Origin: Acidobacteriota bacterium
GTDB lineage: Bacteria > Acidobacteriota > Blastocatellia > Pyrinomonadales > Pyrinomonadaceae
Assembly (NCBI GenBank): GCA_003222945.1
Contig: QHXM01000097.1
Coordinates: forward strand, 1 to 42,622
Direction: 5' to 3'
Length of the DNA stretch: 42,622 nucleotides
Shown here: positions 6,618-16,097 of the stretch, one piece after another
Layout of the letters: the number at the start of each line of letters is the position of its first letter
How positions within the stretch are numbered: the first letter of the stretch is position 1
Notes under the pieces: generated by a model
The model's input: only the letters and a program-made list of their open reading frames with translations
What the model was told of the DNA's origin: nothing
The model's database searches: none
Translations under genes and position numbers: made by a program

Positions 6618-8318
6618 TTAATGGCTGTAAGGATAACTTCTCTCAAACTCTTCGGCGGTCTCAGAGTTTCCTGTGACGGCGAAGAGAAGACTGCCTTTAG
6701 TCCAGAACACCATTCTTGACATGAGCCTAGTCCCGGTCATATTCGAGTTGACCTTCTTGTAATCTCCATCCATCACGACTCTATCCCCTGAACTTTCTAC
6801 AGCCGTAAAACTCGCGGATGAGAGTGCGTCCTTTAGTTTACTCAATGCCGCTCTGGCATCTTCGGCCTGATTAAAGCTTATGATTTCTATCTCGATGTGG
6901 TTGCGGTTGTTGTCTTCGTACACGCGCGGCTTCCAATCCTTACCGTGAAGATCATATCTATAATTTAGACCGCCGTAATAGTCTCTGTTTTCATTCACAG
7001 TGAATGATCCGGCTGTTTTAGGCATCAGGTCATCCAGACTTCCCGTGTACGGATTAAACCTGTCGGGCGTTGAGTTGTAATTCCCACTGGATGTGTTACT
7101 GATGGCAAACGAAGTATTCGATGGGCGCGTCGGCTCACTGGTATTACTACTTGCATCACTAACGCCGGAAGTATCACTGAGTTTTGTTACCAGAAAAATG
7201 CTTATCACCACCAACATGGCTAAGCCGAGGGCGACCAGAAACCACGTAAACGGCTTAGACTTTTGCGCAGGCTGAGCAGGCCAACTTGAAAGCTGCGGCG
7301 ACTCAAATGAACGCGCAGGTTCGTAAGGCGCTTTGATCGTCAAGTCTCTCTCTTCCGAACGATGCAAAGCAGGGCTGGCAATGGTTGGCGGAATCTCCTG
7401 CGCGCGTTCTTCTTCGACAATGCGCGTGGGCAGCAACTCATGTGAGATTGGCTGCGGAGTCGCTAGCTGAGTCTCTTTGAGGGTTTCAGGTTGGCTTGCG
7501 CTCTTCAAAGCCTTGCGCATCTCTGCGGCAGTTGGATAGCGCTGGCTGTTGCCTATCGCCATCCCCTTTCGTAAAACTTCGCCGACGGACGCTGGCACTT
7601 GCGTGTTCAATTCGTGCGCGGCGCGCAAAGGGTCTTGCTGGCTGTTTGCAGTCGCGCCCAATCGGGCCAGAACATCTGGCGGCGCAACTTTAGTCAGCAG
7701 ATGATAGACGGTTGCCGCAAGAGCGTAGAGGTCGCTTCGCGCATCCGTGCCCGTTCCTTGAATCTGTTCGAGCGGCGCGTAGTTTGGCGTGTAGCCGAAG
7801 ATGCTGCCTGAAGCCGTGACTCTGGATATTTGTCCTGCGAAACCTTTCGCAAGCCCGAAGTCTAATAGGATGATCTGATTCTTCGCCGTGAGCTTTAGAT
7901 TCTGCGGCTTTATGTCGCGGTGTATGACGGGCGGGTCTTGCGAATGTAGATAGTCGAGTGCGTCGAGCAGTTGGTCCGCCCAAAGCAAAACATCATCTAG
8001 AGGAAACGCGCTCGCTCTCTTTTCAAGCAGCACGCCTAAATCATCGCCCGCGATGAAATCCATAACGAGGTAAAGACCATCGCCCTCGTCGAAATGATCT
8101 ATCACTCTTGGCAGAACCGGATGGCGCAATCCTGCGAGTAGCTGCGCTTCGCGCTCGAACTGCTTTCGCAATCGCTCGTCCGTGAAATGAGTCTCTTTGA
8201 CGGCGACCGTAGTGTTCAGTCGTAAGGCTCTGGCTTCATAGACCGTCCCCATGCCGCCGCTTCCCAGCGGGCCGAGGATTCGGTAGCGATTCTGTAGAAT
8301 TGTATCTGGCGCGAGCAT
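6618..8318 (-). CDS. Serine/threonine protein kinase, PknB-like, single TM
   Basis: 566 residues. Residues about 12-275 form a complete Hanks-type kinase: glycine loop GSGGMG at 19-24, ATP lysine at 41 (VAVKE), catalytic HRDIKPQN at 133-140, DFG at 153-155, and the YAPLEQ segment. A proline- and threonine-rich linker follows, then one membrane helix at about 357-378 (FLVALGLAMLVVISIFLV). The outer part of about 190 residues has no PASTA repeats and looks like a free globular domain rich in Asp, Asn and Arg. The likely role is a membrane signalling kinase sensing something outside through an undescribed domain. No phosphatase lies next to it. Confidence 0.9.
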   Translation of the reverse strand: MLAPDTILQNRYRILGPLGSGGMGTVYEARALRLNTTVAVKETHFTDERLRKQFEREAQLLAGLRHPVLPRVIDHFDEGDGLYLVMDFIAGDDLGVLLEKRASAFPLDDVLLWADQLLDALDYLHSQDPPVIHRDIKPQNLKLTAKNQIILLDFGLAKGFAGQISRVTASGSIFGYTPNYAPLEQIQGTGTDARSDLYALAATVYHLLTKVAPPDVLARLGATANSQQDPLRAAHELNTQVPASVGEVLRKGMAIGNSQRYPTAAEMRKALKSASQPETLKETQLATPQPISHELLPTRIVEEERAQEIPPTIASPALHRSEERDLTIKAPYEPARSFESPQLSSWPAQPAQKSKPFTWFLVALGLAMLVVISIFLVTKLSDTSGVSDASSNTSEPTRPSNTSFAISNTSSGNYNSTPDRFNPYTGSLDDLMPKTAGSFTVNENRDYYGGLNYRYDLHGKDWKPRVYEDNNRNHIEIEIISFNQAEDARAALSKLKDALSSASFTAVESSGDRVVMDGDYKKVNSNMTGTRLMSRMVFWTKGSLLFAVTGNSETAEEFERSYPYSH

Positions 8319-8424
8319 CTATTCGGGACTGTGTTAGATTCTAGGATTCTGGTAATGCTTAAAGGAGCGCTTTGTCGCCTTCAGATAACAGACTGCCTGT
8401 GGCCTGAAACTTATAAAAGATGGA

Positions 8425-8500
8425 TGGTGGCCAGGGACGGAATCGAACCGCCGACGCCGGCCTTTTCAGGGCCGCGCTCTACCAACTGAGCTACCTGGCC
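8425..8500 (-). tRNA. tRNA-Phe (GAA), CCA encoded
   Basis: Read on the minus strand the 76-nt cloverleaf is complete: acceptor GGCCAGG/CCTGGCC, D stem GCTC/GAGC, anticodon stem CGGCC/GGCCG with loop CTGAAAA (anticodon GAA), T stem GGCGG/CCGTC with loop TTCGATT, then A and an encoded CCA. All stems pair, with one G-U in the T stem. Confidence 0.97.
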
Positions 8501-8532
8501 TTGGATTTATCAGTAGCTTCTGGAAAGAGCGA

Positions 8533-8562
8533 AGTATAAGTAGGCGGCACGCGGAGTGTCAA
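8533..8562 (-). promoter_or_regulatory. Sigma-70-type promoter of tRNA-Phe
   Basis: On the minus strand a perfect TTGACA (-35, 8557-8562) and TATACT (-10, 8533-8538) are 18 nt apart. Transcription would begin about 25-30 nt before the tRNA. This is one of the clearest promoters in the window. Confidence 0.8.
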
Positions 8563-8777
8563 CTTATGGCGGCCTCATTGATTTTGTAGAATTCCCGGAT
8601 TATCTGAAAGTAATCGTCTCTACAGCCGCCCCGCGCACATTTCATTTATAAAGTGAGAGACAGTGTGAGCATTAAGCCGCGGCGAGCGTCTCAGTATAGA
8701 ATCAGAGTAACGTCTGGAAAGAATCGGTAGAGTTAGAAATGATTATCTCGATGCGGCGCGCACTTACGGATTGAAGA

Positions 8778-10592
8778 ATGGATTCGAGCGAAATATCTGA
8801 GAGATTTATTAGTGAGCGGAATTGGATGTGGAGCGACCTGGCGGTAGCTCTCATTCTCTTTGCTGCCACCGCCGCAGTTGTCGTGTGGCAGAACTCAAGG
8901 CTTGGAGTGCTGTGGGATGCAAGCTACATTCTGGAAAACTCTTTTCGCATATCAGCAGGCGATGTGCCTTATCGTGATTTCCCTTTCCCTTACGCGCCGC
9001 TGACGTTTCTCGCTCAGGCCGCGATCATCAAGCTCACGGGGCGAGTCTTCTGGCATCACATCGCGTACTGCGCAAGCGTGGGCGGACTCTCAACCGTACT
9101 TGCCTGGCGAATTCTACTGAACATCCCGCGCGGGATTGTGGCACATGCGAGGCTGTTAGCTTTTGTGTTGAGCGCGCCGCTCGTTGTGCTCGGAGTTTAT
9201 TGCATCTATCCGCATCCTTTTTACGACCCGGACTGCACGTTCGCCATCTTAGCCTGCATACTCCTGCTTCAGCTTTCCGAACGAAGAGCTTCAGCCTCGT
9301 GGTTAGCTTTTCTGACCGGGGTAGCTATCGCAATTCCTCTATTCATCAAACAGAACACAGGACTCGGTTTTCTATTCAGCGCAGTGGTCCTATTAATAGC
9401 ATTGATGGTGGTCGAAGTTTGGAACAAGCGGAGCGTGCGAAGATATGTGTGGCTGTTGACCGGAGTCGTTGCAGGGTTGGCGGCGGCGCTACTAATCATT
9501 CAACTCACCGCTGGCTTGAATAACTATGTTCACTGGACGATTCGATTCGCCGCTGCAAGACGCGCGCCGCCTCTCTCGGACATGCTGGAGATTTATAAGA
9601 ACGTTTGGCTGCTACTGTGGCTAGCCGGTTTCGCTCTTGGAATTGTCTTGTGGAGGCTCAATCGCAAAGGTAATCGTGCGCTTGCGATTCTTTCTGCTTG
9701 CTTGATGATACTTTCGTTCGCGTGGGCTGTCGTTTATCTATTCGTTGACAGCGACCCGTCGGAACAGGCTGAGCGACTTCTTGCCGTCTGGCCTTTCGTT
9801 CTGGTTGTCTCCACTGTCTTCGCGCTCCTTAGTTTGAGAAGGCGCACGGGCGTCGCGCTCGTTCTGCCATTCATACTGATAGGCACAATTCATGGAGCGT
9901 TTCTTTCTCAGCAACTCTGGGGTTCGACTTATGCCATCTGGCCGCTGTTGCTGATTCTCGTTGCGAGCACGATCACAGACCTCTTCTATCTTAAAGGAAA
10001 GGAGCGGGCGGAAAAGTTATTCGCATGGCTCTCTATCCCTCTGGCAACTCTGGTCGCTCTGTCGCTGATGATTGCAGGCGCGCGTTACGTTTGGACTAGT
10101 GAGCGACTTGGATACGCTAATCTTTCCGAAGGCGAGATGCAGCGCTCGAAGTTACCTGCACTCAAAGGTCTGTCAGTGCGCGGCTCGTGGATTTCTGACT
10201 TCGAGGAGTTGGTTGATTATTCGGAAAAGAATATTCCGCGTGAAGATGGAATATTGATGTTACCGGGCGAAGACCTTTTCTACTACACCACAGGCAGACG
10301 CCCGCGCTTTCCAGTGCTAATGTTCGACCACACCGTTAATCCCTACAGCGCGCAGGAGATTCTGGAACTCGCCCGCGCCAAAAATATAAACTGGCTGATA
10401 GTAAAAGGAGATTTGCAGCTTGAAGACGATCAGGTGGACGCGGACAAGGATCAGATGCTTAAAATTCTGGAGCAGGATTTCAAGCAGGTCGAGAGCCTGA
10501 ACAACTACGACATCTATCGGCGTAAGACCGGCAATGAGGATGAAGACGAGGACGAAGATGAAAACGATGAAGGCAGCAGCGATGAACGATAA
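8778..10592 (+). CDS. Multi-pass membrane protein, GT39/PMT-like glycosyltransferase
   Basis: 604 residues with about 11-12 membrane helices. After the first helix comes LWDASYILENSFRISAGDVPYRDFPFPYAPL, an early outer loop with acidic residues in the place where GT39/ArnT-like enzymes hold their catalytic acids. These enzymes move a sugar from a lipid carrier onto a protein or lipid outside the membrane. The last 160 residues form a soluble domain, and the extreme C-terminus is very acidic (repeated DE, from about residue 585). The family is inferred from topology and the early loop, so acceptor and donor are not known. The gene stands alone after tRNA-Phe, on the opposite strand. Confidence 0.65.
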   Translation: MDSSEISERFISERNWMWSDLAVALILFAATAAVVVWQNSRLGVLWDASYILENSFRISAGDVPYRDFPFPYAPLTFLAQAAIIKLTGRVFWHHIAYCASVGGLSTVLAWRILLNIPRGIVAHARLLAFVLSAPLVVLGVYCIYPHPFYDPDCTFAILACILLLQLSERRASASWLAFLTGVAIAIPLFIKQNTGLGFLFSAVVLLIALMVVEVWNKRSVRRYVWLLTGVVAGLAAALLIIQLTAGLNNYVHWTIRFAAARRAPPLSDMLEIYKNVWLLLWLAGFALGIVLWRLNRKGNRALAILSACLMILSFAWAVVYLFVDSDPSEQAERLLAVWPFVLVVSTVFALLSLRRRTGVALVLPFILIGTIHGAFLSQQLWGSTYAIWPLLLILVASTITDLFYLKGKERAEKLFAWLSIPLATLVALSLMIAGARYVWTSERLGYANLSEGEMQRSKLPALKGLSVRGSWISDFEELVDYSEKNIPREDGILMLPGEDLFYYTTGRRPRFPVLMFDHTVNPYSAQEILELARAKNINWLIVKGDLQLEDDQVDADKDQMLKILEQDFKQVESLNNYDIYRRKTGNEDEDEDEDENDEGSSDER

Positions 10593-10595
10593 AGT

Positions 10596-10705
10596 AAAAG
10601 CAGAATTCAGAATTCAGGAGTCAGAATAAAAGAGAATCTGTAAATGCGGTTCGCAGCCCTTTCCCCTTCTGGATTCTGAATTCTGACTCCTGGATTCTGC
10701 TTTTC
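10596..10705. repeat. Word-repeat inverted repeat between convergent genes
   Basis: The left arm (10596-10632) has the words AGAATTCAGAATTCAGGAG and the right arm (about 10670-10705) is its near-complement, differing by one 7-nt word. It lies between the convergent GT39-like and ROK genes, so it could end transcription from both sides. Confidence 0.85.
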
Positions 10706-10714
10706 GTTCATCCT

Positions 10715-11704
10715 TCATCGTTTCGTTTCAAAAGCAATATGCGCTGCTCCCAGAATCCCTGCGTCGTCGCCGCGCTCGGCTTGAACAATCTCTGCCCGGC
10801 GCGCAGGGACTGGAAACGCGCGCTCCGTCACCTGCTCGCGCACATGCGTAATGAACAAGTCCCATCCGGCTGCCGCCCCTCCGCCGATAACAATCATCTC
10901 CGGGTTGAATAGGTTGATGAGACTCGCCAAGCCAACTCCTAGATAGAGTCCCATGCGTCGAAAGACTTCGAGCGCTAACTCATCACCCTCCGTGCCGCTC
11001 TTGTAAACTGCCGCCGAAGTCAACTCGTCGCTCGTTCGCAAGGGAGAGTGCGGATAGCGCGCACCCATCTCGCGCGTCATTCGCACAATCGCCGTAGCAG
11101 AGGCATAGACTTCCAAACAGCCTCGACTGCCGCACGTGCAGGGCGCGCCATCGAAAGGTTCAACGCCAATGTGCCCGACTTCGCCAGCGGAGCCGTCAAC
11201 GCCTCTGAGCAGTTTTCCGTCCAGAATGATTCCGCCGCCGACGCCCGTGCCGAGCGTTATCATTATGATATCTTTGCGACCGCGACCCGCTCCCTGCCAC
11301 ATCTCGCCCACAGCCGCAGCGTTCGCATCGTTCTCTAAAATAGCGGGCCACTGCAACTCGCTTTCGAGCACGGCGGCGAGACGAAAGCCGTTAAGACTGG
11401 GAACGTTTGGCGCTTTTGTAACGACGCCGTTTTCTACCTGCACAGTTCCGGGAACGACGACCGACACGGCGCGCACTTTTGCTCCACGCTCAACGCTTTT
11501 GCTCTCGCACTCGCGCGCAGCCGCGACGATTGCTCGCACAATCTCATCAGGTCTTTCAGCTTTCGGCGTGTGATGCTTCGTGCGTTCGTGAATACGCCCC
11601 TCGCGGTCAATCGTAGCCGCGCGCAAATTTGTTCCGCCAAGGTCTGCTGCAATTACAAGCTCGTCGTTCAAGCTATTACTGGATTGTTCGTTAAGTTCTT
11701 TCAT
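10715..11704 (-). CDS. ROK-family sugar kinase, glucokinase-like
   Basis: 329 residues from the ATG at 11704; an in-frame TTG at 11740 adds a tail that does not fit the family. Motifs in order: phosphate loop IAADLGGTNLRAA, ENDANAAAVGEMWQGAGRG with the catalytic aspartate, LGTGVGGGII, GEVGHIGVEP, and the zinc motif CTCGSRGCLE. There is no N-terminal DNA-binding domain, so it is a kinase and not a repressor of the NagC/XylR type. It ends the block xylF-xylG-xylH-ROK on one strand, 64 nt after the permease. It probably phosphorylates the imported hexose (glucose likely) with ATP in the cytoplasm. Xylose itself is not normally a substrate of this family. Confidence 0.88.
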   Translation of the reverse strand: MKELNEQSSNSLNDELVIAADLGGTNLRAATIDREGRIHERTKHHTPKAERPDEIVRAIVAAARECESKSVERGAKVRAVSVVVPGTVQVENGVVTKAPNVPSLNGFRLAAVLESELQWPAILENDANAAAVGEMWQGAGRGRKDIIMITLGTGVGGGIILDGKLLRGVDGSAGEVGHIGVEPFDGAPCTCGSRGCLEVYASATAIVRMTREMGARYPHSPLRTSDELTSAAVYKSGTEGDELALEVFRRMGLYLGVGLASLINLFNPEMIVIGGGAAAGWDLFITHVREQVTERAFPVPARRAEIVQAERGDDAGILGAAHIAFETKR

Positions 11705-11768
11705 CTTGTATATGAACCGAGTGCGCCGCTCGTGCGGCAAAAAGCTTTGACAAATTTAGCCGATGATT

Positions 11769-13037
11769 CTAGCTTCGCCTTCTTCCGAGCATATCGAATC
11801 CGACTGCCGCGACCAGCACCGCGCCTTTGACGATCATCTGCATTTCGGTGCTGTGCTCCGTCTGTAGAAGCGACATGCTTAAAAGCGACATCCCGTTATC
11901 AAGACTCGCCATAATCAGAGCGCCCAGACACGCGCCGAAGATTGTGCCGCGTCCTCCCATAAGGCTCGTGCCGCCTATGACGCAGGCCGCAATCGCGTCC
12001 AACTCTAACAAAGTTCCAGCGTCGCCCGCTGCGCTGCCGTTGCGCGCCGTATAAACCAGAGCGCCAATACCTGCCATTGCGCCCATCAGACAAAAGGTCA
12101 GGAGTATATGACGGCGCAGATTTATGCCTGACAGTCGCGCTGCGTCCGGGTTTCCGCCCACAGCGTAAAGATAACGACCGAAGGTTGTGCTCTGCGTCAG
12201 AAACGCTCCAGCGAGCGCAACCGTCAGAAAGATGAAGACTGGAAGGGGCACGCCCCCTTGCGTGTTCATCATGTAGATGAAGACCGCTATCACAATCGAG
12301 GGAATCACTATGCGCGCAACGGTAGCAGTGAGTCCAGAAGGTGTCAGACCGTGACGACGACGCGCTCGATTGCGACGGAGAGTAAAGAAGATTAATGCGG
12401 CGATTGCCAACGCAGCGAGCACAACGCCAGCGATTGGCGCGACGAAGCCTTCGCCTATGGACCTGTACACAGGCAGTTCAATCGTCACGGTCCTGCCCTG
12501 CATTTTCCACAACACGGCGCCGCGCCACGCGAGCATACCGCCTAGCGTCACGATGAAGGAGGGAATGTTCATGTAAGCCACAAGCGAGCCTTGAATCATG
12601 CCTATGACAACTCCGACGACAATCGCAGTCAGAAGCGACGGGACGAGTCCCCAGCCTTGTGCGAGCGCAGCCATGCCTCCGGCCAGCCCGACCACAGAAC
12701 CGACAGAGAGATCAATCTGCCCTGCAACGATCACCATCAACATTCCTACGGCAAGGATTCCCGTAACGGCAGTCTGTTTGAGAAGTTTTGAGAAGTTGAC
12801 CGGATCAAGAAAGAGTCCGTAGGGGTGGTCCGGTGTCATTGTCATCCACTGTAGAAAAAGCCAGATGACCACGAGCGCAAAAAGCATCGTGTAAGCGCGA
12901 AGCGTCTCGGTCGGCAACTTGAAACGCCCAATGCTTGTTTGCGGCGCACCTTCAGCATCCACAGTCGGCGGCATAACGTCTGCCGTCACGGGCGGGCGAT
13001 CAATTGCAGGTTCGTTAGCAGGAATTTGCTCGCTCAT
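11769..13037 (-). CDS. Sugar ABC transporter permease, XylH-like
   Basis: 422 residues, with a hydrophilic proline-rich N-terminal 40 residues and then about 10-12 membrane helices of the BPD_transp_2 fold. The motif LLQTEHSTEMQMIVKGAVLVAAV and the loop GNPDAARLSGINLRRH match the sugar-permease family, as does the conserved AYMNIPSFIVTLGGMLAWRG segment. It would form the channel used with the two-cassette ATPase encoded upstream on the same strand. The gap from that ATPase gene is 257 nt and holds hairpins, so the level of this gene may differ from the first two. Confidence 0.88.
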   Translation of the reverse strand: MSEQIPANEPAIDRPPVTADVMPPTVDAEGAPQTSIGRFKLPTETLRAYTMLFALVVIWLFLQWMTMTPDHPYGLFLDPVNFSKLLKQTAVTGILAVGMLMVIVAGQIDLSVGSVVGLAGGMAALAQGWGLVPSLLTAIVVGVVIGMIQGSLVAYMNIPSFIVTLGGMLAWRGAVLWKMQGRTVTIELPVYRSIGEGFVAPIAGVVLAALAIAALIFFTLRRNRARRRHGLTPSGLTATVARIVIPSIVIAVFIYMMNTQGGVPLPVFIFLTVALAGAFLTQSTTFGRYLYAVGGNPDAARLSGINLRRHILLTFCLMGAMAGIGALVYTARNGSAAGDAGTLLELDAIAACVIGGTSLMGGRGTIFGACLGALIMASLDNGMSLLSMSLLQTEHSTEMQMIVKGAVLVAAVGFDMLGRRRS

Positions 13038-13294
13038 AAGAGTTTCAGCCGTCTTTAGACAGCGACCAGCATAAAGCCCAGCGTGAAGCGAAGCGGAACG
13101 CTGGGTATAGATTGATAAATAACAATCGAGCTATCGAAGATAGCGACAGAGATAATCAAACGTCTGCCGCCCGCTCGCGCAGGCTTGATACTTTATTATC
13201 ACTTTTACCCCACGCTCGGCCTTGCGGCCTACGCACGGGGCCTTACTCTATCGCCTGCTTGCGCAGGCTGAAATCAAACTTCGTCTAACATCGG
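13038..13294. other. 257-nt intergenic with hairpins between xylG- and xylH-like genes
   Basis: No gene is seen. The stem CCCAGCGT/ACGCTGGG lies at 13077-13105 (8 bp, 13-nt loop) and the shorter inverted word CGCCTGCTTGCGCAGGC at about 13250-13267. An operon with such stable stems between ATPase and permease genes may tune how much permease mRNA survives. Confidence 0.6.
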
Positions 13295-14839
13295 TTATCC
13301 AGAATCGCGTTTCGTGTGACCCGTCGCACAAGCCATCACTGCTTCGGGCGTTGCTTCCGCGCGTTTGAACTCTCCCGTGACGCGACCTTCGTGCAGGACT
13401 ATCACGCGGTCCGATAGGCCAAGCACTTCCGGCAACTCCGATGAGACCAGAACGATTGCAAGACCTTCGCGCGCGAGACGATTTATAAGCGCGTAAATCT
13501 CCTGCTTCGCTCCGACATCTATGCCGCGCGTTGGCTCGTCCAGGAAAAGTATCTTCGGATTCGTCAGAAGCCATTTCGCAAGCACTACCTTCTGCTGATT
13601 GCCGCCTGAGAGCGTGCCCGCGACCGTGAACACGGATGGAGCTTTGACGCGAAGCTCTCGCATGGAACGCGCGCCCGCTGCGGCTTCCGCGTCAACGTCC
13701 GTCAGAAACTCGCCTGAAAGTCTTGGCAAGCCAGCGAGCGTCATGTTGTTCAAGATAGTCTGGTCAAGTATAAGGCCAAAGCGTTTACGGTCCTCCGTCA
13801 CGAACCCAACGCCGTGCTCGATTGCATCTGATGGGCGACCAACGCGCACGCGCTCGCCCTCAACATAAATCTCGCCCGTAGTGCGTCCAGCGTGCGCTCC
13901 GAATATAGCCATCAGCAGATCGCTTCGGCCTGCGCCCATCAATCCAGCGATGCCAAGCACCTCGCCGCGACGAACATGAAAGCCCACGTCATTGACAAGA
14001 AGCTTGCCCTTTATGTTCGGGTCTTCAACTCTTATGCCTCGCGCTTCAAAGATAACACGCCCGCGCTCGTGCTTAGCTTCTGGAAAAATGTTGCCCACTT
14101 CGCGCCCGACCATGCGCGCTATGACGCGAGCCTCGTCCAGTTGCTTCGTGCTTTCAGTGCCAACGGTTCGCCCATCGCGCAAGACAGTGATACGGTCCGA
14201 AATGCGAAAGACTTCGTCCAGCTTGTGCGAGATGTAGATCATGCCGACATTGCGTTCCCGCAAACGGTTTAGAATTCCGAAGAGTGTTGCGACTTCCGTG
14301 TCCGTGAGCGCAGCGGTCGGTTCATCCAGAACGAGTATGCGCGCCTCTTGCGAAAGAGCTTTGGCTATCTCAACGAGTTGCTGCTGCCCTATGCCCAGAT
14401 GGCCTACGGGCGTGCGCGGGTCTAGTTGAAGATGAAGCTCTTTAAGAAGACGGCTCGCGCGGCTGTAAAGCTCGTCCCATAGAACAACTCCGAAGCGTCG
14501 CGGCTCGCGCCCAAGAAAAATGTTCTCGCCAATCGTCATCTCCTTGACGAGCGAGAGTTCCTGATAGATGACGGCAATCCCGGCGTTCTCAGCATCGCGC
14601 ACGCTATTGAAGCGATGCACCTCATCGTTAAGCATAATCTCGCCGCCGTAGCTTCCCGCAGGATAGACGCCACCGAGCACCTTCATCAAAGTTGACTTGC
14701 CCGCACCGTTCTCTCCAACGAGCGCATGAATCTCTCCCGCGTAGAGATCAAACGTCACGCCGTCCAAAGCACGAACGCCCGGAAAGGACTTTGTAATATT
14801 TTGCATCTCTAAAAGAGGTGCGTCCGTTTTATCTGCCAT
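13295..14839 (-). CDS. Sugar ABC transporter ATPase, XylG-like, two cassettes
   Basis: 514 residues from the ATG at 14839; the longer in-frame start at 14893 reads into the intergenic repeat. Two ABC cassettes lie in tandem: first Walker A GENGAGKSTLMK, signature LGIGQQQLVEIAKAL and Walker B ILVLDEPTAAL; second half a degenerate Walker A (IAGLMGAGRSDLL), signature LSGGNQQKVVLAKWLL, Walker B ILFLDEPTRGIDVGA. This layout and the length are those of monosaccharide importers (XylG, RbsA, MglA). It powers the XylH-like permease, taking sugar from the XylF-like lipoprotein. Confidence 0.92.
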   Translation of the reverse strand: MADKTDAPLLEMQNITKSFPGVRALDGVTFDLYAGEIHALVGENGAGKSTLMKVLGGVYPAGSYGGEIMLNDEVHRFNSVRDAENAGIAVIYQELSLVKEMTIGENIFLGREPRRFGVVLWDELYSRASRLLKELHLQLDPRTPVGHLGIGQQQLVEIAKALSQEARILVLDEPTAALTDTEVATLFGILNRLRERNVGMIYISHKLDEVFRISDRITVLRDGRTVGTESTKQLDEARVIARMVGREVGNIFPEAKHERGRVIFEARGIRVEDPNIKGKLLVNDVGFHVRRGEVLGIAGLMGAGRSDLLMAIFGAHAGRTTGEIYVEGERVRVGRPSDAIEHGVGFVTEDRKRFGLILDQTILNNMTLAGLPRLSGEFLTDVDAEAAAGARSMRELRVKAPSVFTVAGTLSGGNQQKVVLAKWLLTNPKILFLDEPTRGIDVGAKQEIYALINRLAREGLAIVLVSSELPEVLGLSDRVIVLHEGRVTGEFKRAEATPEAVMACATGHTKRDSG

Positions 14840-14903
14840 CTTGTTTTGCTTTGGCTCACAAGAAGGCAGAAGGTAGAAAGCAGCAGGCAGCAAAAATGTC
14901 TCT

Positions 14904-16021
<1,118 letters not shown>

Positions 16022-16097
16022 AGGTTTGATTCCTCTCTTCGATTTAGATGAAGCATAAAAAATCTGTCGCGCGAGCGCTCGATCAATTCAACTCTAA

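Noticed and set aside
10715-11740. ROK transcriptional repressor
   Set aside because: It lacks an N-terminal helix-turn-helix and has the kinase and zinc motifs in their usual places.
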